The position numbers and the translations under genes are program-made. This document shows positions 1-7,035 of a stretch of 15,827 nt of DNA, piece by piece. Position 1 is the first letter of the stretch. Every line of letters starts with the position of its first letter. Under the pieces are notes generated by a model. That model searched no databases. It worked only from the letters and a program-made list of their open reading frames with translations, and was not told the DNA's origin. The DNA is from Pseudomonadota bacterium (GTDB lineage: Bacteria; Myxococcota_A; Polyangia; Polyangiales; Polyangiaceae): contig JAEYVE010000080.1 in assembly GCA_023432025.1 (NCBI GenBank), forward strand, positions 1-15,827. The letters run 5' to 3'.

Positions 1-1503
1 CTCGTGTACCGCTCGGACAAGGCCAAGCGCTTCTTGACGCGCCTCTACGCCGTCAAAATTTCGAGCGCGCTGATGCCGGTATCGGAGATTTCCGGCGGGG
101 CGCTTCCTTCCACGGCCAGTGTCCACTCCCTGCTGTTCTCTCCGGACGGCACGAAGCTGGCCTTCGTGGCAGACGCGCTCACGGAGAACGCTTACGACGT
201 GTACTTGGTGAACATGGGCGCGCAGGCTCCCAGTAGACCCAAGGCGCTCGGGTTTGCTCTCTCGAGCCCTGGCAAGCTGAGCTTCAGCCCCAACGGCAGT
301 CGCCTCGCCCACTCTGCGTACGGAGACGTGCGTGTCATCGATCTCGAAGCGGACACTCCCGAGGTGCTCCCTTTGGGTGACGGCAATCAGGCGTACTGGG
401 TGTCCGACACGCAGCTCGCTTTCGTGCGCCCCGCGACGCCCAACGTGTCCTTGATGCGCGTCGATTGGCCCGAAAATGACGAACCCGGGGCGCCCCAGTC
501 CCTCCCCATCTCGGCGTTCTGCTTCGGTGCAACCTGCCGTGACTACTTTCAGGCGCACCCGGCGCTCGGCATCTACGAGTTCGGCTCGATGGACCCCAGC
601 GGCGGCATGACGACGCGTAACGTGCTGTTCAGCGCGACGGACACCGCGTGGAGCACGTTGCACTCGGACGTTCCGCCGGTGTCGCCGCTCAGCCCGGACT
701 TCAAGCTCGGCGTCAAGTACGCCACGAGCAGCGCGATCGGCATCGTGGAGCTCCCGAGCCAGGACGCAAACAAGTCTCTCGCGGACGTCACACGACTGAC
801 CCGCTGGGCCAACACTTCTCACCAGCTGCTCGTCGCCAGCACGGGCGGCAAGTTCCAGCTCGTGGACGCAGAAGCAGAAACGCTGACGCCGGTCGACATT
901 CCCGGCAGCTACGGCACCCCCAACAGCGCGCGCTGCCAGCATCGCTTTGCGCCCAACGACTCGTGGGTCGCTTTGTACGACGAAGCTGGCGCCGTGTACT
1001 TGAGCCGGCTCCGGGCCACACCCGGCGAAGCGGTGCAAGTAGGCACGCTCGGGGTAGGCGGCGTATTCTCCCCGGACTCACGCTTCTACGCGTTCGCCGG
1101 AGACCCAACGAACACCGGCGCCATCGACCTGTCGCTCGTGGACCTATCGAGCGGCACCCCCGTCGCCGCCGTACGGCAGAACGAACGGAACGCCGACGAA
1201 ACGGAGCGGGACGTGCAGGCTCCTTACATCGGTCCTTGCGCCGCGCATTCCAGCTATCATCCGGATGCCTTCTTCTTTTCGCCCAACTCGTCACATCTCG
1301 CTCACATCGTGCGCCAGGGCTTTGGGTCATCGTATCTCTACGTAACGAACCTCCTGGACGCGGCAACGGGCGACCTCGCCGAAGGACGCAAAGGCGTGAA
1401 CCTCACCGGCACCATCGCGTGCGACTACGTGTGCGACGGCGACGGCCAAAACTGCACGCAAGATTGCGGCACCACCGAGCCGGACTTCGCCTTTCAACCG
1501 TAA
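1..1503 (+). CDS. PD40/TolB-like beta-propeller protein, 5'-truncated by window edge
   Basis: The frame is open from the first base. The GTG at position 4 sits inside what already reads as propeller strand, so the true start is probably outside the window. About 500 residues are visible. They contain repeated blades of the PD40/WD40-like type, with motifs such as FSPDGTKLAFVAD (near residue 45), FSPNGSRLAHSA (near 95), FSPDSRFYAFAGD (near 355) and FSPNSSHLAHIV (near 425). Each motif is followed by a strand of the YLVN/VIDL/YVTNLL kind. The C-terminus is a short cysteine cluster (CDYVCDGDGQNCTQDC) before the TAA stop at 1501-1503. Such propellers usually mediate protein or ligand binding in the envelope; no enzymatic residues are visible. 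Nearby genes suggest no specific partner, because the next gene is convergent. Family-level assignment is fairly secure; function is unknown. Confidence 0.75.
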   Translation, partial: LVYRSDKAKRFLTRLYAVKISSALMPVSEISGGALPSTASVHSLLFSPDGTKLAFVADALTENAYDVYLVNMGAQAPSRPKALGFALSSPGKLSFSPNGSRLAHSAYGDVRVIDLEADTPEVLPLGDGNQAYWVSDTQLAFVRPATPNVSLMRVDWPENDEPGAPQSLPISAFCFGATCRDYFQAHPALGIYEFGSMDPSGGMTTRNVLFSATDTAWSTLHSDVPPVSPLSPDFKLGVKYATSSAIGIVELPSQDANKSLADVTRLTRWANTSHQLLVASTGGKFQLVDAEAETLTPVDIPGSYGTPNSARCQHRFAPNDSWVALYDEAGAVYLSRLRATPGEAVQVGTLGVGGVFSPDSRFYAFAGDPTNTGAIDLSLVDLSSGTPVAAVRQNERNADETERDVQAPYIGPCAAHSSYHPDAFFFSPNSSHLAHIVRQGFGSSYLYVTNLLDAATGDLAEGRKGVNLTGTIACDYVCDGDGQNCTQDCGTTEPDFAFQP

Positions 1504-1592
1504 GAGCGCGGACGCGCCGCGAGCCCACTTGGCCCGGCGCCGCGCGGGGGCGCACCGCAAGCGTTGGCCTGGGGCCGCCGCGGCGCGCCGTT
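1504..1592. other. Convergent intergenic spacer, very GC-rich
   Basis: This 89-bp gap separates the + strand propeller gene from the 3' end of the - strand regA-like gene. It contains short GC-only self-complementary stretches, for example CGCCGCGGCG. There is no clear stem followed by a T-tract in either direction, so I do not call a rho-independent terminator. Confidence 0.4.
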
Positions 1593-2137
<545 letters not shown>

Positions 2138-2141
<4 letters not shown>

Positions 2142-3445
2142 TGGCCGCCTCCCCGAGCTTCCAGAGGCACCCGAGGCACACGCAACACGGCGCGCGTACC
2201 GACGCCGCGCTCACTCGTCAAAACCAGACTGCCCCCCAGCTGTCGCGTGTGAAGACGCGCCAAAAAGAGACCGAGCCCACGCCCCCCTTCCCGCGTGGAG
2301 TGAAACGGCTCGAAGGCGCGCCCGAGCTCCGCTTCACTCATGCCCACGCCGTCGTCTTCGACGACCGCCGCGAGCTCGCGCTCGTCACACTCGATGTGGA
2401 CGCGCACCCCGCGGCTGCTCCGCGCAGCGTCCAAGACCGCTCGCTGCGCGTTGGTCACGAGCTCACGCAATGTTTGCTCCAGCGCCAAGCGCGGCGCCTG
2501 ACAGGTCGCAGCGCGCACTTCGGGTGCCGCCTCCACCTGGAGCGCGACGCCGCTCGAAGCCTTCATGTCCGCGAGCGCGTCCGCCAACTCCGCGAGCGGC
2601 CAGGGGGCGCCGTTTTCGAGCGACTGGGCGCTCAGCTCGGGGTTTTTCATGCCGTGCAAGATGGCCTTGCAGCGCGTGAGCTCCGTTCGAACGCTGCGCG
2701 CGGCGTCACGCCGTTCGTCATCGTTCATGAGCTCCAGCTCGCCCACCAAAAGCGCGATGGTGCCGAGCGGCGTGCCCAGCTCGTGCGCCGCGCCTGCCGA
2801 AAGCGCGCCCAAGGAAGCCACGTAGCGGTCTTCCCGCACCTCACGCCGCAAGCGTTCCAGCTCCTCTTGCTGCGCTCCGAGCGCGCTGGCGATGCGGTGC
2901 ACGAAGTACGTCATGAGCACGCCGGTCACGGCCAAGGCCAGCCCCATGCCGAGCAAATGTTGCCCAAAGTGCCCGCCGTGATCGTGCCCCGCCATGGTGC
3001 GTCGAAACACCACGACGAGCACGCCGAAGCCCAGGACCGCAGCGAGCGCCACCACCCACGTCCACCGGCGCGACACGAGCGTCGCCAGCGTGATGGGCAA
3101 AAAATACAACATGGTGAACGGATTCATGGCGCCCCCCATCAGCGCCAAGAGCACCGTAAGCAGCCCTACGTCGAGCAAGAGGTGCGCGCCCGTTTCCTCG
3201 GGGCTCCCCACATGTCGCCGAGCACGCCAGGCGGCGTAGCCGTTGCCGAGCGCCCACAAGAGCACCACCGCGAGCGGCGACCAAGCGCCGCCCAACATGT
3301 GTCCGCCCCACAACCCCGGACGCGCCACCTGCGCGAGCACCAACCCCAGCGCAATCGTCACCATGGCCCAGCGCGCCGTCACCAAAGCGCCGGGTCCGAC
3401 GCGCGCGCTGTGCTCGTCACTGGAGGGGATCGCGAGTCGGGTCAC
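2138..3445 (-). CDS. regB: RegB/PrrB-family redox-sensing membrane histidine kinase
   Basis: The protein has 435 aa. Six hydrophobic segments are visible (about 24-42, 56-74, 87-104, 112-124, 129-147, 165-183), as in RegB. The quinone-binding motif GGxxNPF is present as GGAMNPF (104-110), between TM3 and TM4. The H-box is AAHELGTPLGTI with phospho-accepting H221. The redox-active cysteine of RegB is matched by C259 in ELTRCKAIL. The N-box (N332 in LRELVTNAQRAV), the G1 box (D365 in EDDGVGM) and the G2 box (GRGLGLFLA, near 388) complete a functional ATPase domain. In RegB, quinone redox state and cysteine oxidation switch off autophosphorylation. The start is GTG at 3445, chosen because AGGAG (3452-3456) lies six bases upstream. 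An unusual His-rich loop (HDHGGHFGQH, 154-163) lies between TM5 and TM6. The cognate regulator follows with a 4-bp overlap. Confidence 0.93.
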
Positions 3446-3451
3446 GGAAAG

Positions 3452-3456
3452 CTCCT
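3452..3456 (-). promoter_or_regulatory. Shine-Dalgarno of regB-like gene
   Basis: Read on the - strand, AGGAG is followed by CTTTCC and then GTG. It is a near-ideal ribosome binding site at 6-nt spacing and fixes the GTG at 3445 as the start. Confidence 0.75.
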
Positions 3457-3510
3457 GGGTGGGCCTCAGGTACCATCCCAGAAGACGCGCTCAAGGCCCA
3501 ACCCACCGGT

Positions 3511-3527
3511 GCGACAGCGTGTCGCAG
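3511..3527. promoter_or_regulatory. Palindrome matching a RegA/PrrA box upstream of regB
   Basis: TGCGACAGCGTGTCGCA is a perfect inverted repeat with 7-bp arms and a 3-bp centre. It contains GCGAC-N5-GTCGC, which fits the GCGNC...GNCGC half-site arrangement described for PrrA/RegA targets. Its near edge lies 66 bp upstream of the regB GTG, in the 157-bp gap after the ykgJ-like stop. That is a normal operator or activator position, so autoregulation of the regBA operon is a reasonable inference. The palindrome is seen directly; that RegA binds it is not shown. Confidence 0.6.
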
Positions 3528-3602
3528 GGGACTCGCGCAAACTCGCCGGCCACCGCCCACCGCCCCCGCTTCACGCCCGCAGCGCAATCGCGCCCCAAGC
3601 CG

Positions 3603-3953
3603 TCAAGCGATGCCGAAGTCCCGGCGAAACTCCAAACACTGCCAGCTCCCGCGCTCGAACTCGCGGCACGTCGTGCCGCGCACGTCGTAGATGCGGCACG
3701 CGTTCGGCTCCTCACCGGTGCCCAGGTGCACGCAGCTCCCGTCCGGGCGCGTCGCAAATGCGTCCAGCCCGAAGTGACCCGGCTGCACCGCCCGAGCGAT
3801 GTCCTCACGCCCCAAGCGGCGCCAACGCACGAGATCTTCCTCCGGAATCAAAATGCGCCCGTCGTGCCCCGTTTTGCAGCACGCCCCACACGTCAGACAG
3901 TCCAGCTCGGCTGCTGAAGCCTCAGAAGCATCCGTCGGCGGGTTCGTTTGCAC
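3603..3953 (-). CDS. YkgJ-family cysteine cluster (putative Zn/Fe-chelating) protein
   Basis: This is a small soluble protein of 116 aa with eight cysteines in the pattern of the YkgJ/UPF0153 family. The N-terminal cluster is LDCLTCGACCKTG (C19, C22, C25, C26), followed by C74, C86, C96 and C106. The family signature CRIYDVRGTTCREFERGSWQC is split here into CRIYDVR, TTCREF and GSWQC. Family members are presumed to bind zinc or an iron-sulfur centre; no reaction is established. Length is typical for the single-domain form. The start used is GTG at 3953. No clear Shine-Dalgarno lies before it, so the exact start is uncertain, but no good internal start precedes the first cysteine. The gene lies 157 bp upstream of regB and 139 bp downstream of the lipoprotein gene, so it may be its own transcription unit. 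Confidence 0.85.
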   Translation of the reverse strand: MQTNPPTDASEASAAELDCLTCGACCKTGHDGRILIPEEDLVRWRRLGREDIARAVQPGHFGLDAFATRPDGSCVHLGTGEEPNACRIYDVRGTTCREFERGSWQCLEFRRDFGIA

Positions 3954-4043
3954 GGAGCGAAGTTAGCCGAGGTTCGGGGTGGGTGCACGGACGGCGGAGC
4001 CCGAAAGTGCAGCCCGAGCTCACGTTGCCCAGTACCGCGCCTG

Positions 4044-4058
4044 CGCCATCGCATGGCG
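4044..4058. repeat. Short perfect inverted repeat downstream of lipoprotein gene
   Basis: CGCCAT-CGC-ATGGCG has 6-bp arms and a 3-nt centre. It begins 35 bp past the stop of the - strand lipoprotein gene and about 90 bp upstream of the ykgJ-like start. No T-tract follows on the - strand, so it could be a weak hairpin, an operator, or chance in GC-rich DNA. Confidence 0.3.
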
Positions 4059-4092
4059 AGCAAGCGGGGGCGCCACTCGGACGCACTTCTGG

Positions 4093-4821
4093 TCACCAGT
4101 CTTCGACCTGAAAGCGTGCTCGCTCCGCCAATGGCTCCGCTCTCCGAAGAAGCTCCCAGTGCACCTTCGCGCGCTCCTTGTCGTCGTCTGTATCCGCATA
4201 GCGGATCAGCGCTTCGCCCAGCTCCGCGAGTCCGGCAGCACAAGTTCCGGGCCCCGGGGCGGTCACCGTCCCTTGACGGCGCCAAGTCGACACGTGTTCG
4301 AAGCTATAGGTCTTTGCTCCGTAGAACACGCGTCGCTCCTTGTCGACGCCACGCCACCGCGCTCCTGCGACCATCCTGAGCCACGCGGACTCAATTGTAC
4401 GAACGGCCTCCGCGTCAATGCGCTGTTCCGTGCGAGTCACTTCAAGATTTTCGTTACCCGGCCAAGAAAATGCGTGTGCTCTCACGTGCACGACTCGCCA
4501 ATCCGGCGCTGCACCCGGGTAGAGCCCTAGCGTGGTATTCGTGAGGTAAACGGCCTCAGGCGGGAACATGCCATCCTTCACCATGATCATCGTGGGGCTA
4601 TCGCCGGTTTCCAGCGGGAACAGTGTGGCGGCCAGGATGCGCGCATCCTCAGCTGCATCAGGAGCATCCATTCTCGGAGACAGCATCGGCTCGAGGCGAT
4701 CGCAAATTTCGTGCTCCTCCACCCCTTGTGGCTCCACCGGAAGGGTGTGCGCAGCACACCCCTCGAGTGCAGAGGAGAGAAGTACCAACCACGGCCACAA
4801 GCTTCTGACTCTCGTCGTCAT
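4093..4821 (-). CDS. Putative lipoprotein of unknown function
   Basis: Starting at the ATG at 4821 the product is 242 aa. It has a charged n-region (MTTRVR), a hydrophobic core (LWPWLVLLSSA) and a lipobox-like LEGC with lipidated C22, so envelope anchoring is likely. The mature part has no family I recognise. It is soluble, with the segments VRTIESAWLRMV, YGAKTYSFEHVS and LAELGEALIRYAD, plus a charged helical C-terminus ending RARFQVEDW. It contains no catalytic motif that I can identify. It follows the 7-TM gene in the same direction and lies in the lower-GC stretch downstream of the RHS giant. The reading frame stays open upstream of this ATG (see the next entry), so the gene may begin at GTG 5100 (335 aa) or GTG 5169 (358 aa). 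Neither the ATG nor the GTG 5100 has a strong Shine-Dalgarno. Existence of the gene is secure; the start is not. Confidence 0.7.
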   Translation of the reverse strand: MTTRVRSLWPWLVLLSSALEGCAAHTLPVEPQGVEEHEICDRLEPMLSPRMDAPDAAEDARILAATLFPLETGDSPTMIMVKDGMFPPEAVYLTNTTLGLYPGAAPDWRVVHVRAHAFSWPGNENLEVTRTEQRIDAEAVRTIESAWLRMVAGARWRGVDKERRVFYGAKTYSFEHVSTWRRQGTVTAPGPGTCAAGLAELGEALIRYADTDDDKERAKVHWELLRRAEPLAERARFQVEDW

Positions 4822-5100
4822 GGTAAGACCCGAACAAACGTCTTGGATCTTCGCGCTGGAGAAGACTCCGCACGCTTGTCCCGGGAACCGCACGAGCTGA
4901 CACACGAGACTCGCCTGCGACTTCTCCTCAGCGTCCGGAGCCGCTTCCGGCTCAGCCCACGCCACGAACGACGGGTAGCCGCGGGAGGTCACTTCGGCAG
5001 CCCCGAGACCATCCGGCGCACGAGGAGAATCCACCGACGAGCAACCGCCCACGAGAGCGAGACATGAACGGCGCCAGAACGACCATCGCCACGGGCTCAC
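4822..5100 (-). CDS. In-frame upstream segment with its own lipoprotein signal, fused to the downstream lipoprotein frame
   Basis: From GTG 5100, 13 bp past the stop of the 7-TM gene, 93 codons run without a stop straight into the ATG of the next lipoprotein. The segment begins with a basic n-region (SPWRWSFWRRS), a short hydrophobic stretch (CLALVGG) and a lipobox LVGGC, which is a second lipoprotein signal. It then reads as plausible protein (PSFVAWAEPEAAPDAEEK, LVCQLVRFPGQACGVF). Third codon positions are mostly G or C in this frame, which supports real coding. Two explanations are possible. It may be a small lipoprotein gene that lost its stop and fused with the next, or the true N-terminus of a single 335-aa protein with an internal hydrophobic segment. 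A sequencing indel would also explain it. I cannot separate these from sequence alone. Confidence 0.4.
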
Positions 5101-5113
5101 TCGCCGTGCGTCG

Positions 5114-5752
5114 TTACCGAATCGTGGCGATCGCGACACCAAGAGCACCTCCCAGTCCGGCAGCCCCACGAACCAAGAGGGCGTGTGACCCTTCGTAGCG
5201 CGTCATCACCATGAACAGCCCAATCACGGGCACCACGAGAATGAGCGCAACCTTCGCAAGCATCACGCCTGTTGAGTAGAGCGGCAAGACATAGAGAAGA
5301 ATGCCCGCAGCAAAGCTCAACAAAGTGACCGCCCCCAACCTCCTCCACCATTCAGCCGCGACTGCGCCCGCAGCTGTTCCCCACGTCGGTATCGTTGCTC
5401 CGGCGAACACGATCGCCGCCCACCATCCTTCGTACCCTACGTAGACCCGCAGAATATCCGGAGCACTGACTCCCGTCGCCAAGGCCACTCCCCAACAGAG
5501 TCCCACGCAGCCCGCGCTCACCGCGACGGTCTTCATGAGCTCACCTCCACGGATGCACCACATCGCCCGCGCACAAACGAGCAGCACGCCCACGAAGTGC
5601 ACCATTGCGAGGCCGTTGGCCATCCTGCGCGATCCGCTGATGCTCAAGAACGGGTCCCCCATGGTCAACCTCGTATACGTGAGGACGGTGAGAAGAAACA
5701 AAGCCGTCCCCGTGGTCACCACCCGAATCTTCGACGTTCCCTGTGCGTTCAT
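5114..5752 (-). CDS. Polytopic membrane protein of unknown function (about 7 TM)
   Basis: The product is 212 aa from the ATG at 5752. I chose this start because GGTGGAG (5760-5766) lies 7 nt upstream. A GTG at 5794 would add 14 residues but has GGAGG only 2 nt away. Hydrophobic segments lie near residues 11-29, 45-66, 73-95, 109-132, 138-159, 162-184 and 191-210, with short loops between them and almost no soluble domain. I see no transporter, protease or rhomboid motif and do not recognise the family. It lies between the two lipoprotein genes downstream of the RHS giant, on the same strand, 101 bp after the first and 13 bp before the GTG of the second segment. Placement suggests an accessory or second protective envelope component of the RHS module, but that is inference only. 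Confidence 0.7.
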   Translation of the reverse strand: MNAQGTSKIRVVTTGTALFLLTVLTYTRLTMGDPFLSISGSRRMANGLAMVHFVGVLLVCARAMWCIRGGELMKTVAVSAGCVGLCWGVALATGVSAPDILRVYVGYEGWWAAIVFAGATIPTWGTAAGAVAAEWWRRLGAVTLLSFAAGILLYVLPLYSTGVMLAKVALILVVPVIGLFMVMTRYEGSHALLVRGAAGLGGALGVAIATIR

Positions 5753-5853
5753 CGGCTTTCTCCACCAGGAGCGACCTTTGCTTTCGCCGGCCACAGCCTC
5801 CGTGAAGTACTACCGGCCACCCCGGTCATAAATGACGCCACCGAACATTCCTG

Positions 5854-6285
5854 TTACTCGTCGCACGAACTGACACCAAGGTCCGCAGTACCGTCAGCGA
5901 GGATCGAGAACTGACGTCGCCCTCCTCCCGCGTTTGGCACGCGCACCTCATAGCTCCTTCCAGGACGAAGTGGATCGCAGGTCCCCTTCTTCTCCCACTC
6001 TGGCGGAACGTATCCGTAGGACCATTCTCCCTTGAATCGACGTACCGACGGTCGACCTTGTCGCACCTCGCAGAGCGGCAAAGCTTCTCGGCTACCAATT
6101 ACGGCAGGCCCCTCCGTGAGGCTGATCTCGGAGACCTCAATCTCACCGCTCCCGCACAGCTTGAACGAGAACTTGTACGTCTCGCCAACGTTCTGAACGC
6201 GGATATCGACTGCTCGGTCTACAACCCGCGGGCAACCCAGGGCGCCGATCCCGACGAATAGGACCATCAATCGTGAGTACTTCAT
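5854..6285 (-). CDS. Small lipoprotein, candidate immunity protein for the RHS C-terminal domain
   Basis: The product is 143 aa with a clear lipoprotein signal: MKYSR, a hydrophobic core LMVLFVGIGA and the lipobox ALGC with C18. The mature domain looks beta-rich. It has four further cysteines (C44, C72, C103, C141) that could form two disulfides in the periplasm or at the surface. It carries no enzymatic motif. Its ATG overlaps the TGA of the RHS gene (ATGA, 6282-6285) and no Shine-Dalgarno precedes it, so it should be translationally coupled to the giant. In polymorphic toxin systems the gene directly after the variable C-terminus is usually the cognate immunity gene. A lipid-anchored location would suit a toxin acting in the periplasm or at the surface. 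GC here (about 57% in a hand-counted 60-nt line) is well below the flanks. Immunity function is inferred from position. Confidence 0.72.
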   Translation of the reverse strand: MKYSRLMVLFVGIGALGCPRVVDRAVDIRVQNVGETYKFSFKLCGSGEIEVSEISLTEGPAVIGSREALPLCEVRQGRPSVRRFKGEWSYGYVPPEWEKKGTCDPLRPGRSYEVRVPNAGGGRRQFSILADGTADLGVSSCDE

Positions 6286-7035
6286 TGTCGTACGTAGTCG
6301 GCTACGTGCTCAGCAAGCGCTTCAAGTGCGTACAGCGGATCGACAATGTCAAGCTGATCTGTCGGCACGTCCAACAGCGCATCAGGTACGTTGTACGCAT
6401 CCTGGCCGTACTTCAGACTTTCCCAGACGCTCCGAAGCCTAGTCGACCAGTACCCGAGTCGGTGGAACTGTGCCGCGTGGGCCGTTTCGTGAGCCAGGAG
6501 ACGAATCTGTTCAGACGCCTTCAAGTCGTTCCACCGACGAGTGTCCAACCTCACTACGTTCCCATCCGTTTCGCCTCGAACCCCATCGCCCAGATTACTA
6601 AAACGGTACAGGGTGCGACCGACATCGTATCCAGAGTTCCTCAGAAGCGGGGCTATGCGGCTCAGTCCAAGCGCGCTCAGTCGATAGAAACCCGACCCCG
6701 CACGGACCAGGTACTTGCCGGGAACTGGCGTGGCCGAAGTTGTACTTGACGCCCCTTCGTATCCGCCTGCCCCACTCACACTCGACGCACCGCCGTTCGA
6801 CCTGGGAGTGCCGATTCCGGACAGACTCACCGTCCCGCTCGCTCCCGCGTGTGCCCCGCCAAAGTGCGGGTCCGTCACGGTGCCGTAGATGCCGCCTCCG
6901 CCCCACGCCGCGGTCCCGCCCGCTCCAGCTGCTGACCAGCCGAAGAATCCGCCGGCAGTGGCCACCGCCGAGGCCCCGTAACCCAGGGCGACGAAGGTAC
7001 CCACCGCCTTGCTCATGATGTCGTTGAAGCTCGCG
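6282..7035 (-). other. Variable RHS C-terminal tip with HETAH metallopeptidase motif
   Basis: This is the part of the giant after DPSGF (D2724). Residues 2729-2770 are Gly/Ala-rich and hydrophobic, residues about 2780-2830 form a Gly/Ser linker, and about 2835-2978 are a compact domain. It contains EQIRLLAHETAHAAQFH (HExxH at 2910-2914) and, 52 residues later, YALEALAEH (E2966), an arrangement typical of gluzincin-like domains of the DUF4157 or polymorphic-toxin kind. All zincin-defining residues appear intact. GC falls to about 53% in a hand-counted line (6301-6360), against about 70% in the RHS repeat core (9001-9060). The substrate is unknown. It could instead be a processing peptidase rather than a toxin. 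Confidence 0.7.

Noticed and set aside
5812..5826. Inverted repeat ACCGG-CCACC-CCGGT between the candidate immunity gene and the 7-TM gene, as a terminator
   Set aside because: The stem is only 5 bp and no T-tract follows on the - strand.
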